A stretch of 64,000 nucleotides of DNA from VRUE01 sp963702035. GTDB taxonomy: Bacteria; Actinomycetota; Thermoleophilia; Solirubrobacterales; 70-9. The stretch is taken from contig OY969700.1 of assembly GCA_963702035.1 (NCBI GenBank), forward strand, positions 2,170,001 through 2,234,000, in the 5' to 3' direction. Below are positions 27,001-33,635 of this stretch, piece by piece; the stretch's first letter is position 1; every line of letters begins with the position of its first letter. The notes beneath the pieces were generated by a model, which had not been told where the DNA came from, searched no databases, and saw only the letters and a program-made list of their open reading frames with translations. Position numbers and translations under genes: made by a program.

Positions 27001-28006
27001 CGACAAGGGGCGCGCCTACCTGGCCGGCCCCTACAAGGGCGCGCCGCTCTCGATCGCCGTGGTCACGCCCGCCGTGGCCGGGCCGCTGGACCTCGGCAGC
27101 GTGGTCATCCGCAACGCTCTTTACGTCAACCCCGAAACCGCCCAGGTCACGGTCAAATCGGATCCGATCCCGACCATCCTGCACGGTCTCCTGCTCGACG
27201 TCCGCGACATCCGCATCGCGATCGACCGGCCGAACTTCACCCTCAACCCGACCGACTGCGAAGAACTCTCGGTCGGCGCCGCGGTGACCGGCGAACAGGG
27301 CGCAACGGCGGACCTCTCCAACCGCTTCCAGGTCGGCGGCTGCGAGAACCTCGCCTTCAAGCCGAAGCTCTCGCTGCGGCTGAAGGGCGGCACCGCGCGC
27401 ACCGCGCACCCGAAGCTGATCGCCCAGGTCTTCTCCCAGGGGGTCGGCGTCGCCAACCTGGCGAGGATCCAGACCAAGCTTCCGCGCTCGGCCTTCCTCG
27501 ACCAGGCCCACATCCGCACCGTCTGCACGCGGGTCCAGTTCGCCGCCGGCAACGGCAACGGCGAACAGTGCCCCAAGGGCTCCGTCTACGGCCACGCCTG
27601 GGTGACGACGGCGCTGTTCGACTACGTGATCAGCGGCAAGGTCTTCCTGCGCAGCTCAAACCACAAGCTGCCCGACCTGGTGATCGCCCTGCAGGGCCCC
27701 GCCTCCCAGCCGATCGCGGTCGAGCTCTCGGGCAAAACCGACTCGGTCAAAGGGGCTCTGCGCAACACCTTCGAAGGCGTCCCCGACGCGCCGTTCGAAA
27801 AGGCCCGCGTGGTGCTCTTCGGCGGCAAGCGCGGCCTCGTCGTCAACTCGCGCAACCTCTGCACGCAGTCCAAGCGCGCCAGCCGCGCCAACGTGCGCCT
27901 GGTCGGCCAGAACGGCAAGACCGCCCAGCTGCACCCGCTGGTCCGCAACAGCTGCGGCAAGAAGCACAAGAAGAAGAGCAAGCAGCACAAGCGCGCCCGC
28001 CGCTGA
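24008..28006 (+). CDS. Very large secreted protein of unknown function
   Basis: A 1332-residue protein from a GTG overlapping the previous stop (GTGA), so the two are translationally coupled. The signal peptide is GACLLGAMAMLLGLAAAPADA. Two Ig-like segments with WLSNGAP and SYQWLRNAEP repeats span about residues 75-260. A long region of beta-rich sequence follows with regularly spaced cysteines (CPxxSxVG motifs such as ACPAGSVVGG, CPGSAKVGSAEI, CPVASQVGTVT). The C-terminus contains LVVNSRNLCTQSKRAS and ends in KKHKKKSKQHKRARR. I cannot name a function; an envelope or matrix role is a guess. A fragment of a paralogous C-terminus lies at 28711-29013. Confidence 0.82.
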   Translation: MTRRNRNTKLGACLLGAMAMLLGLAAAPADAATPSLGVTLECNGAAVCPSGSVSHSDERVDYTATVANDGVTTASAGDKLTCDATSGELWFPRVTGTHNFNGTFSFQWLSNGAPATGAEEQPTATTGTYQVVGADEGHAVQCVIIGTDAAGAFASFTLPIDVVPLPTPPPAESAGADTPVRPIVSPEFGANPRTCTPPTGWTGSPTWSYQWLRNAEPIAGATGSTYTPEAGSGEPDHLVGLQCEVVGATGDGGVTDGGKVVATSNASPTGTQAEFEAEFGTTSPNNNGNLARQLPRIVPASTTSGPVTLEIELPGGLETSAFRVVAPNDIELKEPPKGWACGTVPPFGAQHAKVVCTRSDPLLPGDSYPGVKVITKLGADAPDTALATATAFGGSAPGSASATNEFSFAPALPFGLSSFEAPVLDAEGHDYTQAGGHPFSVGGAVVLNRKRQLTPGQLAGGLESEYVPIENTKQVITDLPPGFVGNPNAVPQLCQTLKEVKEQACPAGSVVGGIRVVFSGISQEAQSIYAIKPEYGTPAQFAFEGGGGIYTFTARVRPQDGYAASLELAPALISLLLEGKATFCSYGAKTAEETSEVLGCKEAGEAGANPVPLLTNPTRCGPPSPVVKAHLDSWEHPGAVGPEGSPDYSDPNWKTYEYANPETTGCGSLDFEPDIHLAPSAHRADSPTGLDVGLSMPTNGLEGKDEEGEPDPEATSQADLRKVKITFPEGMAVNPSAAAGLGACSAAQIKLGTNKPIECPGSAKVGSAEIETPVLRETLHGDVYIAKQGDVEGSLLGIYLVFESPKDGVLIKLPGKITPDPVTGQLVATVDNSPQQPFSAVHMHFPGGPQATLLTPPKCGTYQIKSELTPWNGGAPVTETSSFDVNQGPDGGACPGGGLDPKFSAGATNPLAGQTSPFVVHLTREDGSQRFSALNLTMPPGLSAYLKGVPYCPDSTLASISSEPGTGQGQIDSPSCPVASQVGTVTAGAGAGPSPFYTDKGRAYLAGPYKGAPLSIAVVTPAVAGPLDLGSVVIRNALYVNPETAQVTVKSDPIPTILHGLLLDVRDIRIAIDRPNFTLNPTDCEELSVGAAVTGEQGATADLSNRFQVGGCENLAFKPKLSLRLKGGTARTAHPKLIAQVFSQGVGVANLARIQTKLPRSAFLDQAHIRTVCTRVQFAAGNGNGEQCPKGSVYGHAWVTTALFDYVISGKVFLRSSNHKLPDLVIALQGPASQPIAVELSGKTDSVKGALRNTFEGVPDAPFEKARVVLFGGKRGLVVNSRNLCTQSKRASRANVRLVGQNGKTAQLHPLVRNSCGKKHKKKSKQHKRARR

Positions 28007-28111
28007 GCGGGACCTCCCAGTCCCCCGAACCGACGCGGGCGCCAGAAGGCGCCCGCGTCGGGGCGAGCCCCGGGAACGGCCTTCCGCCGGAGGCTTCGCG
28101 CTCTAGGCTTC

Positions 28112-28306
28112 GTGCCTGTGGCGCCCAAGCGCGACATCAAGCAGTTCCGCCAGGCCTGCAAGGAGCTGGGCTTCACGGATGAGGAGCGCTACGCGGCACG
28201 CGATGCGCCGCACGCCGAGAAGGAAGCCGGAAGCCCGCGCGATCACATGACCTATGGAGATCTGCTGGCGTGGCTGCGACAATGGAGGCAAGCTGATGGG
28301 GACTAG
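28112..28306 (+). CDS. Hypothetical small protein
   Basis: A 64-residue charged protein from a GTG (28112, or 28118). It contains KQFRQACKELGFTDEERYAA and ends MTYGDLLAWLRQWRQADGD. No recognised domain and no membrane segment. Its end overlaps the start of the next gene by 11 bases, implying translational coupling. Confidence 0.5.
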   Translation: MPVAPKRDIKQFRQACKELGFTDEERYAARDAPHAEKEAGSPRDHMTYGDLLAWLRQWRQADGD

Positions 28307-28706
28307 CGTGGCTCTCGACACCTCTCCGAGCACGATCCTGCGCTCCCTGCGCGGGCGGATCGTCGACGCCCGGATCGCCTACCCGCGGGTGCTCCACCTC
28401 GAACTCCGCGACGAGGCCGGGGAGCTGTGGCGCTTCGCCACCCAGGACGCCGAGTTCACGCCCTCCGATCCGGCCCGCCTGGTCGGGCAGGTGCTCGAGC
28501 GAGTGGAGCTCGACCCGATGACCGCTGAGCTTCGTGGCCGCCTCGACCACGGTACCAAGCTCCTCGTCACTCCAGCCGCCGAGGAGGCCGCCGATGACCC
28601 TCCCAACTGGGAGCTGATCACCCCCGACCACCTCACGCTCGAGTTCGGGCCGGGCCTTCGCTGGCAGATCGGCCGCTCCGACGCGCCGGCGTCGTCACGT
28701 CACTGA
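28296..28706 (+). CDS. Hypothetical protein
   Basis: A 136-residue protein from the ATG at 28296, preceded by GGAGG. It is predicted beta-rich: RIVDARIAYPRVLHLELRDE, WRFATQDAEFTP, and the C-terminal PPNWELITPDHLTLEFGPGL. No family is recognised. The WELxTPD...FGPGLRW pattern suggests an immunity-type or small conserved actinobacterial protein, but this is only an impression. Coupled to the upstream small gene by overlap. Confidence 0.55.
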   Translation: MGTSVALDTSPSTILRSLRGRIVDARIAYPRVLHLELRDEAGELWRFATQDAEFTPSDPARLVGQVLERVELDPMTAELRGRLDHGTKLLVTPAAEEAADDPPNWELITPDHLTLEFGPGLRWQIGRSDAPASSRH

Positions 28707-28710
28707 GTAG

Positions 28711-29013
28711 GCGCACTTCCGCAGCACCTTCACCGCCATCCCCGACCTCCCGGTGAGCCGCTTCGTGCTGGCGATGCAGGGCGGCAAGAAGGGCCTGATC
28801 GTCAACTCGCGCAACCTCTGCTACAAGCCGAAGCGCAACAAGGCCCGCGCCAACCTGCTGGGCCAGAACGGCCGCAGGCAGTTGACCAAGCCGAGGGCCG
28901 CCTCGGTCAAGTGCGCGAAGCAGCGCAAGGCCAAGCGCCGGCACAACAAGCGGGCCCACAAGCGCCACGCCAGGCGCGCCGCCCGTTCGGCCCGCGTCGG
29001 CACGGTCCGCTAG
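28711..29013 (+). pseudogene. C-terminal fragment of a large secreted-protein paralogue
   Basis: Immediately after an in-frame TAG the frame reads AHFRSTFTAIPDLPVSRFVL, AMQGGKKGLIVNSRNLCYKP, NLLGQNG. This aligns with the C-terminus of the protein at 24008-28006 (RNTFEGVPDAPFEKARVVLF, GGKRGLVVNSRNLCTQ, VGQNG). It ends in the same kind of basic tail. Only the last about 100 residues remain, and a start at ATG 28753 would give a tail without a signal peptide. It is best read as a leftover of duplication and deletion. Confidence 0.7.
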
Positions 29014-29082
29014 GCCACTCGGATGCCCAACCGGCCCGGGCGTCTGCCCTCACCCCAGACGCCCGGGCCTAGCGGCGCCCGT

Positions 29083-29394
29083 TCAGCTACAGCCGGCGGC
29101 GGTCGCGAGCGCCCGGCAGACCCCATCCATCTTCGCGGCGCCCAGCTCGGTGATCCGCTCGGTCAGGTAGGCCTTCTCGGCCAGGAAGGCGTGGTCGAGG
29201 CTGAGCACGCAGGCCGCCGGCATCCCGTCGGACTCATCGACCTCGACCTCGCTCTCGATCCCGCGGATCGTGCGGGTCGCCGGGACAACGAGAACATCGT
29301 GCAGGCGCGCAACTGCGCCCTCGCGAGCGAGGATCAGCACCGGTCGCCGCTTGCGGTTCGGCGGCTCGTACCACCGTACCTCGCCGCGATTCAG
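29083..29394 (-). CDS. MazF/PemK-type endoribonuclease toxin, probable CTG start
   Basis: About 103 residues. The family pattern is clear: RGEVRWYEPPNRKRRPVLIL, DVLVVPATRTIRG, ACVLSLDHAFLAEKAYLTE, a start and core typical of MazF (strand 1, PVLI, VVPxTxxIRG, D.....). The most likely start is a CTG at 29394 that overlaps the antitoxin stop as CTGA and is preceded by GGGAGAAG. The alternative upstream in-frame start lies inside the antitoxin gene. MazF toxins cleave single-stranded RNA. The adjacent antitoxin gene carries an in-frame stop. Confidence 0.75.
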   Translation of the reverse strand: MNRGEVRWYEPPNRKRRPVLILAREGAVARLHDVLVVPATRTIRGIESEVEVDESDGMPAACVLSLDHAFLAEKAYLTERITELGAAKMDGVCRALATAAGCS

Positions 29395-29606
29395 CGGTAC
29401 TTCTCCCAGGAGAGCCCTGCTTTGGCCTCCTCCTCGTCGAGCCGCCGTAGCGCCCCCGCTGAGGATGAGCGCGCCATCGTCGAGAGGTTGCCCCACTCAT
29501 CGACGGTGTCGCCGGGCCTCCAAATCTCAAGCAGCCGTAACGTCTCATCAGCCTCGGCCTCTGAGAGCTATGTCACTCGCTCCAGCAGCTTCTCCTTGGC
29601 GGTCAT
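29391..29606 (-). pseudogene. MazF antitoxin gene with an in-frame stop at codon 13
   Basis: From ATG 29606 the frame reads MTAKEKLLERVT, then TAG (29568-29570), then continues open as LSEAEADETLRLLE to RRLDEEEAKAGLSWEKYR and TGA at 29391. A helix-forming N-terminus and a toxin-binding acidic tail ending in W are typical of such antitoxins. A single G-to-T change from GAG (Glu) would explain the TAG. Either it is a decayed antitoxin, or translation restarts downstream. Confidence 0.65.
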
Positions 29607-30060
29607 CGATACAGATTCTACCGCCGCCCGTCCCCGGATCCCGTTTGCTTGCACACCCGCGCAATCGCGACCGTCCGGAAGCCGCAAGCCAAACCCCGCC
29701 CGCACAACACCGACCCCACAGGGTCCCAACCGCAGCCGCACGCCCGGACGCGGAGCTCGCGCCGCAAGGCGGAGCGACCAAGCAGTCGAATTCTGACTCT
29801 TCTGCGCCGGGAGCGGAGCCGCAGCATTGGTGGCGAGCGGAGCAGAGGACGTGCGCCTTTATTCAAAACCCGCCGTTCGCCCCTTCGCAGTCACGGTCTG
29901 GTTCATCCTGCGGAGGGGCGAACGGCCCCTCCGATCCCGCCCAAGGTCCGCCCAACGGCCCCAACGCAACCGCGCAACGCCCAACCCCACAAGGTCGCAA
30001 CCGCAGCGGCATCCACCGCCCAAGGCTCGCCTTTACTCACCGACCGGTCGCTGGTCGATC
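29607..30060. other. Intergenic region with one long hairpin
   Basis: About 450 bases. I see no gene: the open frames are Arg/Pro/Ser-rich and unsupported. The only clear structure is the palindrome at 29872-29926. The region joins the damaged MazEF locus and a surface-protein fragment, and probably holds deletion scars. Confidence 0.5.
29872..29926. repeat. Palindrome with 19-bp arms
   Basis: GCCGTTCGCCCCT-t-CGCAG (29872-29890) pairs with CTGCG-g-AGGGGCGAACGGC (29908-29926), with one mismatch and a 17-nt loop. It lacks the class I core and the class II loop. Confidence 0.7.
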
Positions 30061-30201
30061 AACGCCGTCATTTCGGTGTGCGTCGCCAGCCAAGTCCACC
30101 TGCCCAACCAGCCGCCGTTCACCTTCAAGGGCCCGCTGCTGGTCTTCCACGCGAAGCGATCGGGTGGCAATCGTCGCCTGCTCGCCCAGGTCTACGCCTA
30201 A
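30061..30201 (+). pseudogene. Possible fragment of a surface-protein C-terminus
   Basis: The frame reads NAVISVCVASQVHLPNQPPF then TFKGPLLVFHAKRSGGNRRL and LAQVYA before TAA. The FKGPLLVFxxxxxGG...VYA pattern resembles segments of large secreted proteins in related actinobacteria; I know this as a recurrent sequence type, not a named domain. No start or signal peptide is present. Confidence 0.3.
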
Positions 30202-30226
30202 CCCCCTCCCAAGGAAGACCAACCCC

Positions 30227-30797
30227 ATGACCGACGCCAAATCCCTCCGCGTCCTCCGCACCGCTCTGCTCGTCCTCGTGATCCTGCTGATCGCCGCCAT
30301 GGTCGTCTGGATCGCCGACGGCAGCGGGGAAGGGGGCGGCGGCGAAGCGGAAACGGCGGAAGCGCCGCCCGGCGCGCCGCGGATCGTCAGCGCCGCCGAG
30401 CTGGGCGAAGCCGCGGCGGCGAGCGGAGCCCCGATCTACTGGGCGGGCGAACGCCCCGGCGCCGAGCTGGAGCTGAGCGAAGTCGCCGCAGGCCGCCGCG
30501 CCTACGTCCGCTCCTGACCGGCGGCGCCGCAGCCGGCAACCCCAAGCCCGCCTACCTGACGGTAGGCACCTATGAGCTGCCGCACGCCTACGAAGAATTG
30601 AAGGCGAACGCGAAGCGCGGCGGCAAGCTGCGCAAGGCCCCCGGCGGCCTCAGCGCCTGGCAGGACCCGAGCAGCCCGACCAGCGTCTACCTCGCCAAGC
30701 CCGGCGCCAACTACCAGGTGGAGGTCTACGACCCGACCCGCAGGAAGCGCTGAAGGTCGCCCTCTCGCCGGACCTGCAGCCCGTCCCCACCGGCTGA
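30227..30797 (+). pseudogene. Membrane-anchored protein disrupted by two frameshifts
   Basis: From ATG 30227 (AAGGAAG upstream) the frame gives a single N-terminal membrane helix (LRTALLVLVILLIAAMVVWI), a Gly/Glu linker and PIYWAGERPGAELELSEVAA before a stop at 30515. The sense continues in a second frame: LTGGAAAGNPKPAYLTVGTY and SAWQDPSSPTSVYLAKPGA. It then shifts again near 30740 to EALKVALSPDLQPV, ending at 30797. Two missing bases (about 30514 and 30740) would restore one protein of about 190 residues. Function unknown. Confidence 0.6.
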
Positions 30798-30862
30798 CCC
30801 CACGCCGCAGGATTCCGGTCCCGGACCGTCCTGGCTGTCCCCAATTCGCACCTCTCATGCGT

Positions 30863-30910
30863 CTCGGATGTAGCGGGCGCCTCTTCTGGCGAACGCCCAC
30901 TACATCCGAG
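30863..30910. repeat. Palindrome just upstream of a small gene
   Basis: CTCGGATGTAG-c-GGGCG (30863-30879) pairs with CGCCC-a-CTACATCCGAG (30894-30910) around a 14-nt loop. The right arm ends 7 bases before the GTG start at 30918, so it may occlude that ribosome binding site or terminate upstream transcription. Confidence 0.65.
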
Positions 30911-30917
30911 CGAAGGG

Positions 30918-31061
30918 GTGCTGACTGCGACCGCCCGATACTTCGCGATCCTGCGCGGTGCCGAGAAGCCACAGGTCGAACGAATCACCGCGCGCGCGTT
31001 CTTCCTCGGCTTCCTCGTCAGCCTGCTGTTGCTGGCTCTCGACCGCGTCCTCGGAGGCTAA
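30918..31061 (+). CDS. Small single-helix membrane protein
   Basis: A 47-codon frame from GTG: an N-terminal amphipathic part (TARYFAILRGAEKPQVERIT) and one C-terminal membrane helix (FFLGFLVSLLLLALDRVLGG). The start is followed by sensible sequence, and the next start lies one base after its TAA. The termination region contains GGAGG, which serves as the ribosome binding site for the next gene. Function unknown. Confidence 0.5.
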   Translation: MLTATARYFAILRGAEKPQVERITARAFFLGFLVSLLLLALDRVLGG

Positions 31062-31062
31062 G

Positions 31063-31263
31063 ATGAACCCCATGCACCACCGCATTCGCCCCTGGTTCTT
31101 TCTCACCGCCGCCGCGGTCGTCCTCCTCTTCGTCGCGATGGCGACTCTCCGCGACGCCCCGGCTGACATCACCGCCGCCGTCTTCCTCCTCCTCTTCATG
31201 CTCGCCGGCCTCGGCATCGGCGCCAGCCTCGACACCCACGCCCCCCGCAACCGCCGCCGCTGA
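31063..31263 (+). CDS. Small two-helix membrane protein
   Basis: A 66-residue protein with two predicted membrane helices (WFFLTAAAVVLLFVAMATL and AAVFLLLFMLAGLGIGASL) and a basic C-terminus. GGAGG lies 5-10 bases before the ATG. It is coupled to the small membrane gene upstream. No family is recognised. The downstream gene converges 11 bases away. Confidence 0.6.
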   Translation: MNPMHHRIRPWFFLTAAAVVLLFVAMATLRDAPADITAAVFLLLFMLAGLGIGASLDTHAPRNRRR

Positions 31264-31274
31264 GCCGCGGGCGC

Positions 31275-31565
31275 TCAGCCGACCGCGGCGGCGATCCGCA
31301 GGCGACCGGTGACGCCTCGGTTTTGCGCCGAGCGCTCGACCAGCTGACGGGCGCGCAGCGAGGCGTTCAGGACCTCCAGGCGCTCGGCGCCGCCGGTCTG
31401 CAGAACCAGCTTGACGATCTCGTCGCAGTAGGACGGAGTGGGAACCAGCAGCGGGCAGAAATCGACGGCTACCCGCTGGCCCGCCAGGGGCTGCGAGAGG
31501 CCGCCGATCAACTCGCGCGCCTGCTCGCGCGAGCCGGCGTGCTGGGGAGTCCGGGCTTGCAACAT
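31275..31565 (-). CDS. STAS-like domain protein (DUF4325 type)
   Basis: A 96-residue protein with the outline of STAS-like DUF4325 proteins: an N-terminal helix with SREQARELIGGL, a beta-strand VAVDFCPLLVPTPSYCDEIVK, then a helix and strand RLEVLNASLRARQLVE. The position is typical: it follows one base-pair gap after an ATPase/anti-sigma-like gene (TGAGATG). Such pairs act as regulatory switches, but no partner sigma factor is visible here. Confidence 0.6.
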   Translation of the reverse strand: MLQARTPQHAGSREQARELIGGLSQPLAGQRVAVDFCPLLVPTPSYCDEIVKLVLQTGGAERLEVLNASLRARQLVERSAQNRGVTGRLRIAAAVG

Positions 31566-31566
31566 C

Positions 31567-32411
31567 TCAGCTACCAGGGTACAGCGGCAGGCTGAGCGCG
31601 ACAATCGTTCCGGGCAGGGGCGGGACCGCTGCGGCCGAGCGTTCTTCCCCGGCGATCGTCAGCTTGCTCTCGCCGCTGCGGATTGCGACCTTTCCGCCCA
31701 GTCCAGCGACCTGCTCGGCGGTCGTGGAGAGCCCCTGGCCGCGCCCGGGATCTTCGTGCACGGAGCTGACCAGATACTCGAGCGCGAGCTCGATCGCCTC
31801 CAGATCGCTGTCGGGGGCATAGGCCGGCGAGGAGGCCAGCGCGGCACGGATCCCGCGCCCGGCGTCGCCGATCACGACCTGCACCTTGTCGTCGTGGTCG
31901 GGCGGCTGGCCGAAGCGAGCAGTTCGGTAGACCTGCGCCATCACCGAGGCGTCGGCGCCCGAGTGCTCGAGCGCGTTGGCCACCATCTCCCAGACGCCCT
32001 CGCCGAGCGCGGCCAGCACCTGGGGGTCGACGTGGTCTTGCAGTTGATCCCAGAGCAGTTGGGAGATCGCCTGTTCGCCGCCGGCGTCGGCGGCGCTTCG
32101 CAGCGGCACGACGACGCCGGAGCTGTCCATCGTCTTGCTTCGGCCTCCAAAGCAGGGTGGCCGATTTGCCGCAGGAAGTCGTCGAATCCCATCGCCGCCA
32201 GGTGCTCGCCTATCCCCGCCCGTGCCGGCGCCGTGACCTCGACCTTCTCGCCGCCGGCCAGGCCCGCGCGGATGGCGATGGTCGTGCCGACCAGGCCGTA
32301 GGCGTCGATGAAGGACAGCGAGTCGAGGCGGCATTCCCGGAGGCCGGCCCCGAGAGTCGCGTCGAAGCTGGAAATCGTCAAGATCTTCGGCTCCCGAGGC
32401 AGCGTCGCCAT
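31567..32411 (-). pseudogene. STAS/GHKL-ATPase regulatory protein with a frameshift
   Basis: From ATG 32411 the frame encodes an N-terminal STAS-like part (TISSFDATLGAGLRECRLDS, SFIDAYGLVGTTIAIRAGLA) up to QIGHPALEAEARR. The sense then passes to another frame near 32131-32140 (MDSSGVVVPLRSAADAGGEQ), giving a GHKL-type ATPase domain with the N-box EMVANALEHSGAD, the G1 box VIGDAGRGIR and GRGQGLSTTAEQV. One missing base would make a single protein of about 280 residues. Alternatively two overlapping genes are encoded, with ATG at about 32130. I favour a frameshift because the junction lies in continuous helical sequence. Confidence 0.6.
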
Positions 32412-32556
32412 CGCATGAAGCTACCGGGGCGGGCGTGGCTTCGCGCTCCACGCCGCCGTCCCCGTCACCAAGCGCGTCCCGCTCGCCGACGACGGGTGAA
32501 ACTCGGGGCCCGTTGCCTGATCTCGCTTCGGCGGGGCGGGGCCGCTCCCGACGCCC

Positions 32557-33186
32557 CTACGCGACCGCGCGCAGATGCCGTTGACGGGCGGCGCCGTCGG
32601 CGAGGCGCCCTGCCTCGCCGATCCCGAGAAAGGGAACGCCGAGCATGTAGACGACGCCGGGAAGCTGCTCGCCGAGCCGGTTGCCCCTGCCGGCGAGGAT
32701 CTCGCGGACGACCAGTGCCTCGGCCCCGCCGAGCGCTCCGCGCGGCGCGCTCTGGGGCACGCCGGACTCGGCCGTCTCCCGGCCGCGCTCGAGGAAGTCG
32801 AGCAGCGCCGCCTTCGCCGAGCCGTGCATCGCCGTGGCCCGACCGCCGGCGCCCGGCGCCTCGATCAGCGCAACATGGGCGAAGGCGGGCCTCTCGGAGA
32901 GGATCCGCAGCAGGGCGGCCGCGCCGTCGCGTAGCGTCGCGCCCCACGCCTTGTCCTGCGCCACAACTTCGTCGAGCGCCCGCCAGGCCTCCTCGACGAG
33001 CGTCTCCATCGCTGCGCCCAAGCACTCGCCCTTGCCGGCGAAGAGCTGCTCGAAGGACTCGCGCGAGACTCCCGCCGCCGCGCAGACGTCCTCGACCGTC
33101 GTCGCCTCGAAGCCCCGTACCGCGCAGCACTCCGCCATCCCGATCAGGATCCATTCACGCTCGGAATGGGCAACTTGGGGCTCCAC
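32557..33186 (-). CDS. TetR/AcrR family transcriptional regulator
   Basis: About 209 residues from GTG 33186. The HTH is VAHSEREWILIGMAECCAVR, ATTVEDVCAAAGVSRESFEQ, LFAGKGECLGAAM; the ligand-binding part has AHVALIEAPGAGG and VVREILAGRGNRL. It is a diverged homologue of the TetR at 1550-2239. The upstream motif at 33193-33209 is shared with that gene and sits 6 bases before the chosen start, so a longer N-terminus is unlikely. Divergent from tRNA-Thr. Confidence 0.82.
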   Translation of the reverse strand: MEPQVAHSEREWILIGMAECCAVRGFEATTVEDVCAAAGVSRESFEQLFAGKGECLGAAMETLVEEAWRALDEVVAQDKAWGATLRDGAAALLRILSERPAFAHVALIEAPGAGGRATAMHGSAKAALLDFLERGRETAESGVPQSAPRGALGGAEALVVREILAGRGNRLGEQLPGVVYMLGVPFLGIGEAGRLADGAARQRHLRAVA

Positions 33187-33192
33187 AGCTCG

Positions 33193-33209
33193 TAAACGCA
33201 ATTGTACAC
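33193..33209 (-). promoter_or_regulatory. TetR-associated motif, copy 3
   Basis: Read on the minus strand this is GTGTAC-AATTG-CGTTTA, 6 bases before the GTG start at 33186. It matches 16 of 17 bases of the motif at 2242-2258, 31 kb away, in front of a homologous gene. An operator for TetR autoregulation is inferred. Confidence 0.5.
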
Positions 33210-33305
33210 CCCCTTGCCCGGCCTGGAGACGCTTTAGTACCAAATGTACGAAACAAGGCAGGAGCGCTCGCCGAACCGACCTGCGCCGCTAAAGTTGATC
33301 GTTCC

Positions 33306-33378
33306 GCCCGGGTAGCTCAGTTGGTAGAGCACATCCATGGTAAGGATGGGGTCACGAGTTCGAGTCTCGTCCCGGGCT
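33306..33378 (+). tRNA. tRNA-Thr (anticodon GGT)
   Basis: A complete 73-nt cloverleaf. The acceptor stem GCCCGGG pairs with CCCGGGC, with discriminator T. The D-arm is GCTC-AGTTGGTA-GAGC. The anticodon stem CATCC/GGATG encloses loop ATGGTAA, giving anticodon GGT. The T-arm is ACGAG-TTCGAGT-CTCGT. No CCA is encoded. In related genomes tRNA-Thr often lies close to rpmG-secE; here it is 4.8 kb away with accessory genes between. Confidence 0.95.
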
Positions 33379-33413
33379 TCTCGCCGATCCGCGGTGGGGC
33401 GTAGGATTGAGCT

Positions 33414-33635
33414 ATGGCGGCGCAGCCAAAAAAGCGCCCGCTCCTCGGCCCGGGTAACGAGGCCGAGTGGGCACGGTTGAACGCCGAGAAGCGCGATTAC
33501 CACATTCGCACGGCTCGAGCCCTTTCTCCCTCCGAGCGGGTCTCCCGAGGCCAGAAGCTCTCTCAGCAGGGGGTGCAGCTGCTCGCCTCCACGATCCGGC
33601 GCGGCCATGTCCCATCCAGAGCCTTCTGGTCCTGA
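33414..33635 (+). CDS. Hypothetical protein paired with a nucleotidyltransferase-like gene
   Basis: A 73-residue charged protein with an N-terminal basic segment and a helical part (HIRTARALSPSERVSRGQKL, SQQGVQLLASTIRRGH). No recognised domain. Its end overlaps the next gene by 29 bases, which suggests a two-gene module. The size and partner resemble the small first gene of some AbiE- or MNT-type toxin-antitoxin pairs (inference). Confidence 0.5.
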   Translation: MAAQPKKRPLLGPGNEAEWARLNAEKRDYHIRTARALSPSERVSRGQKLSQQGVQLLASTIRRGHVPSRAFWS

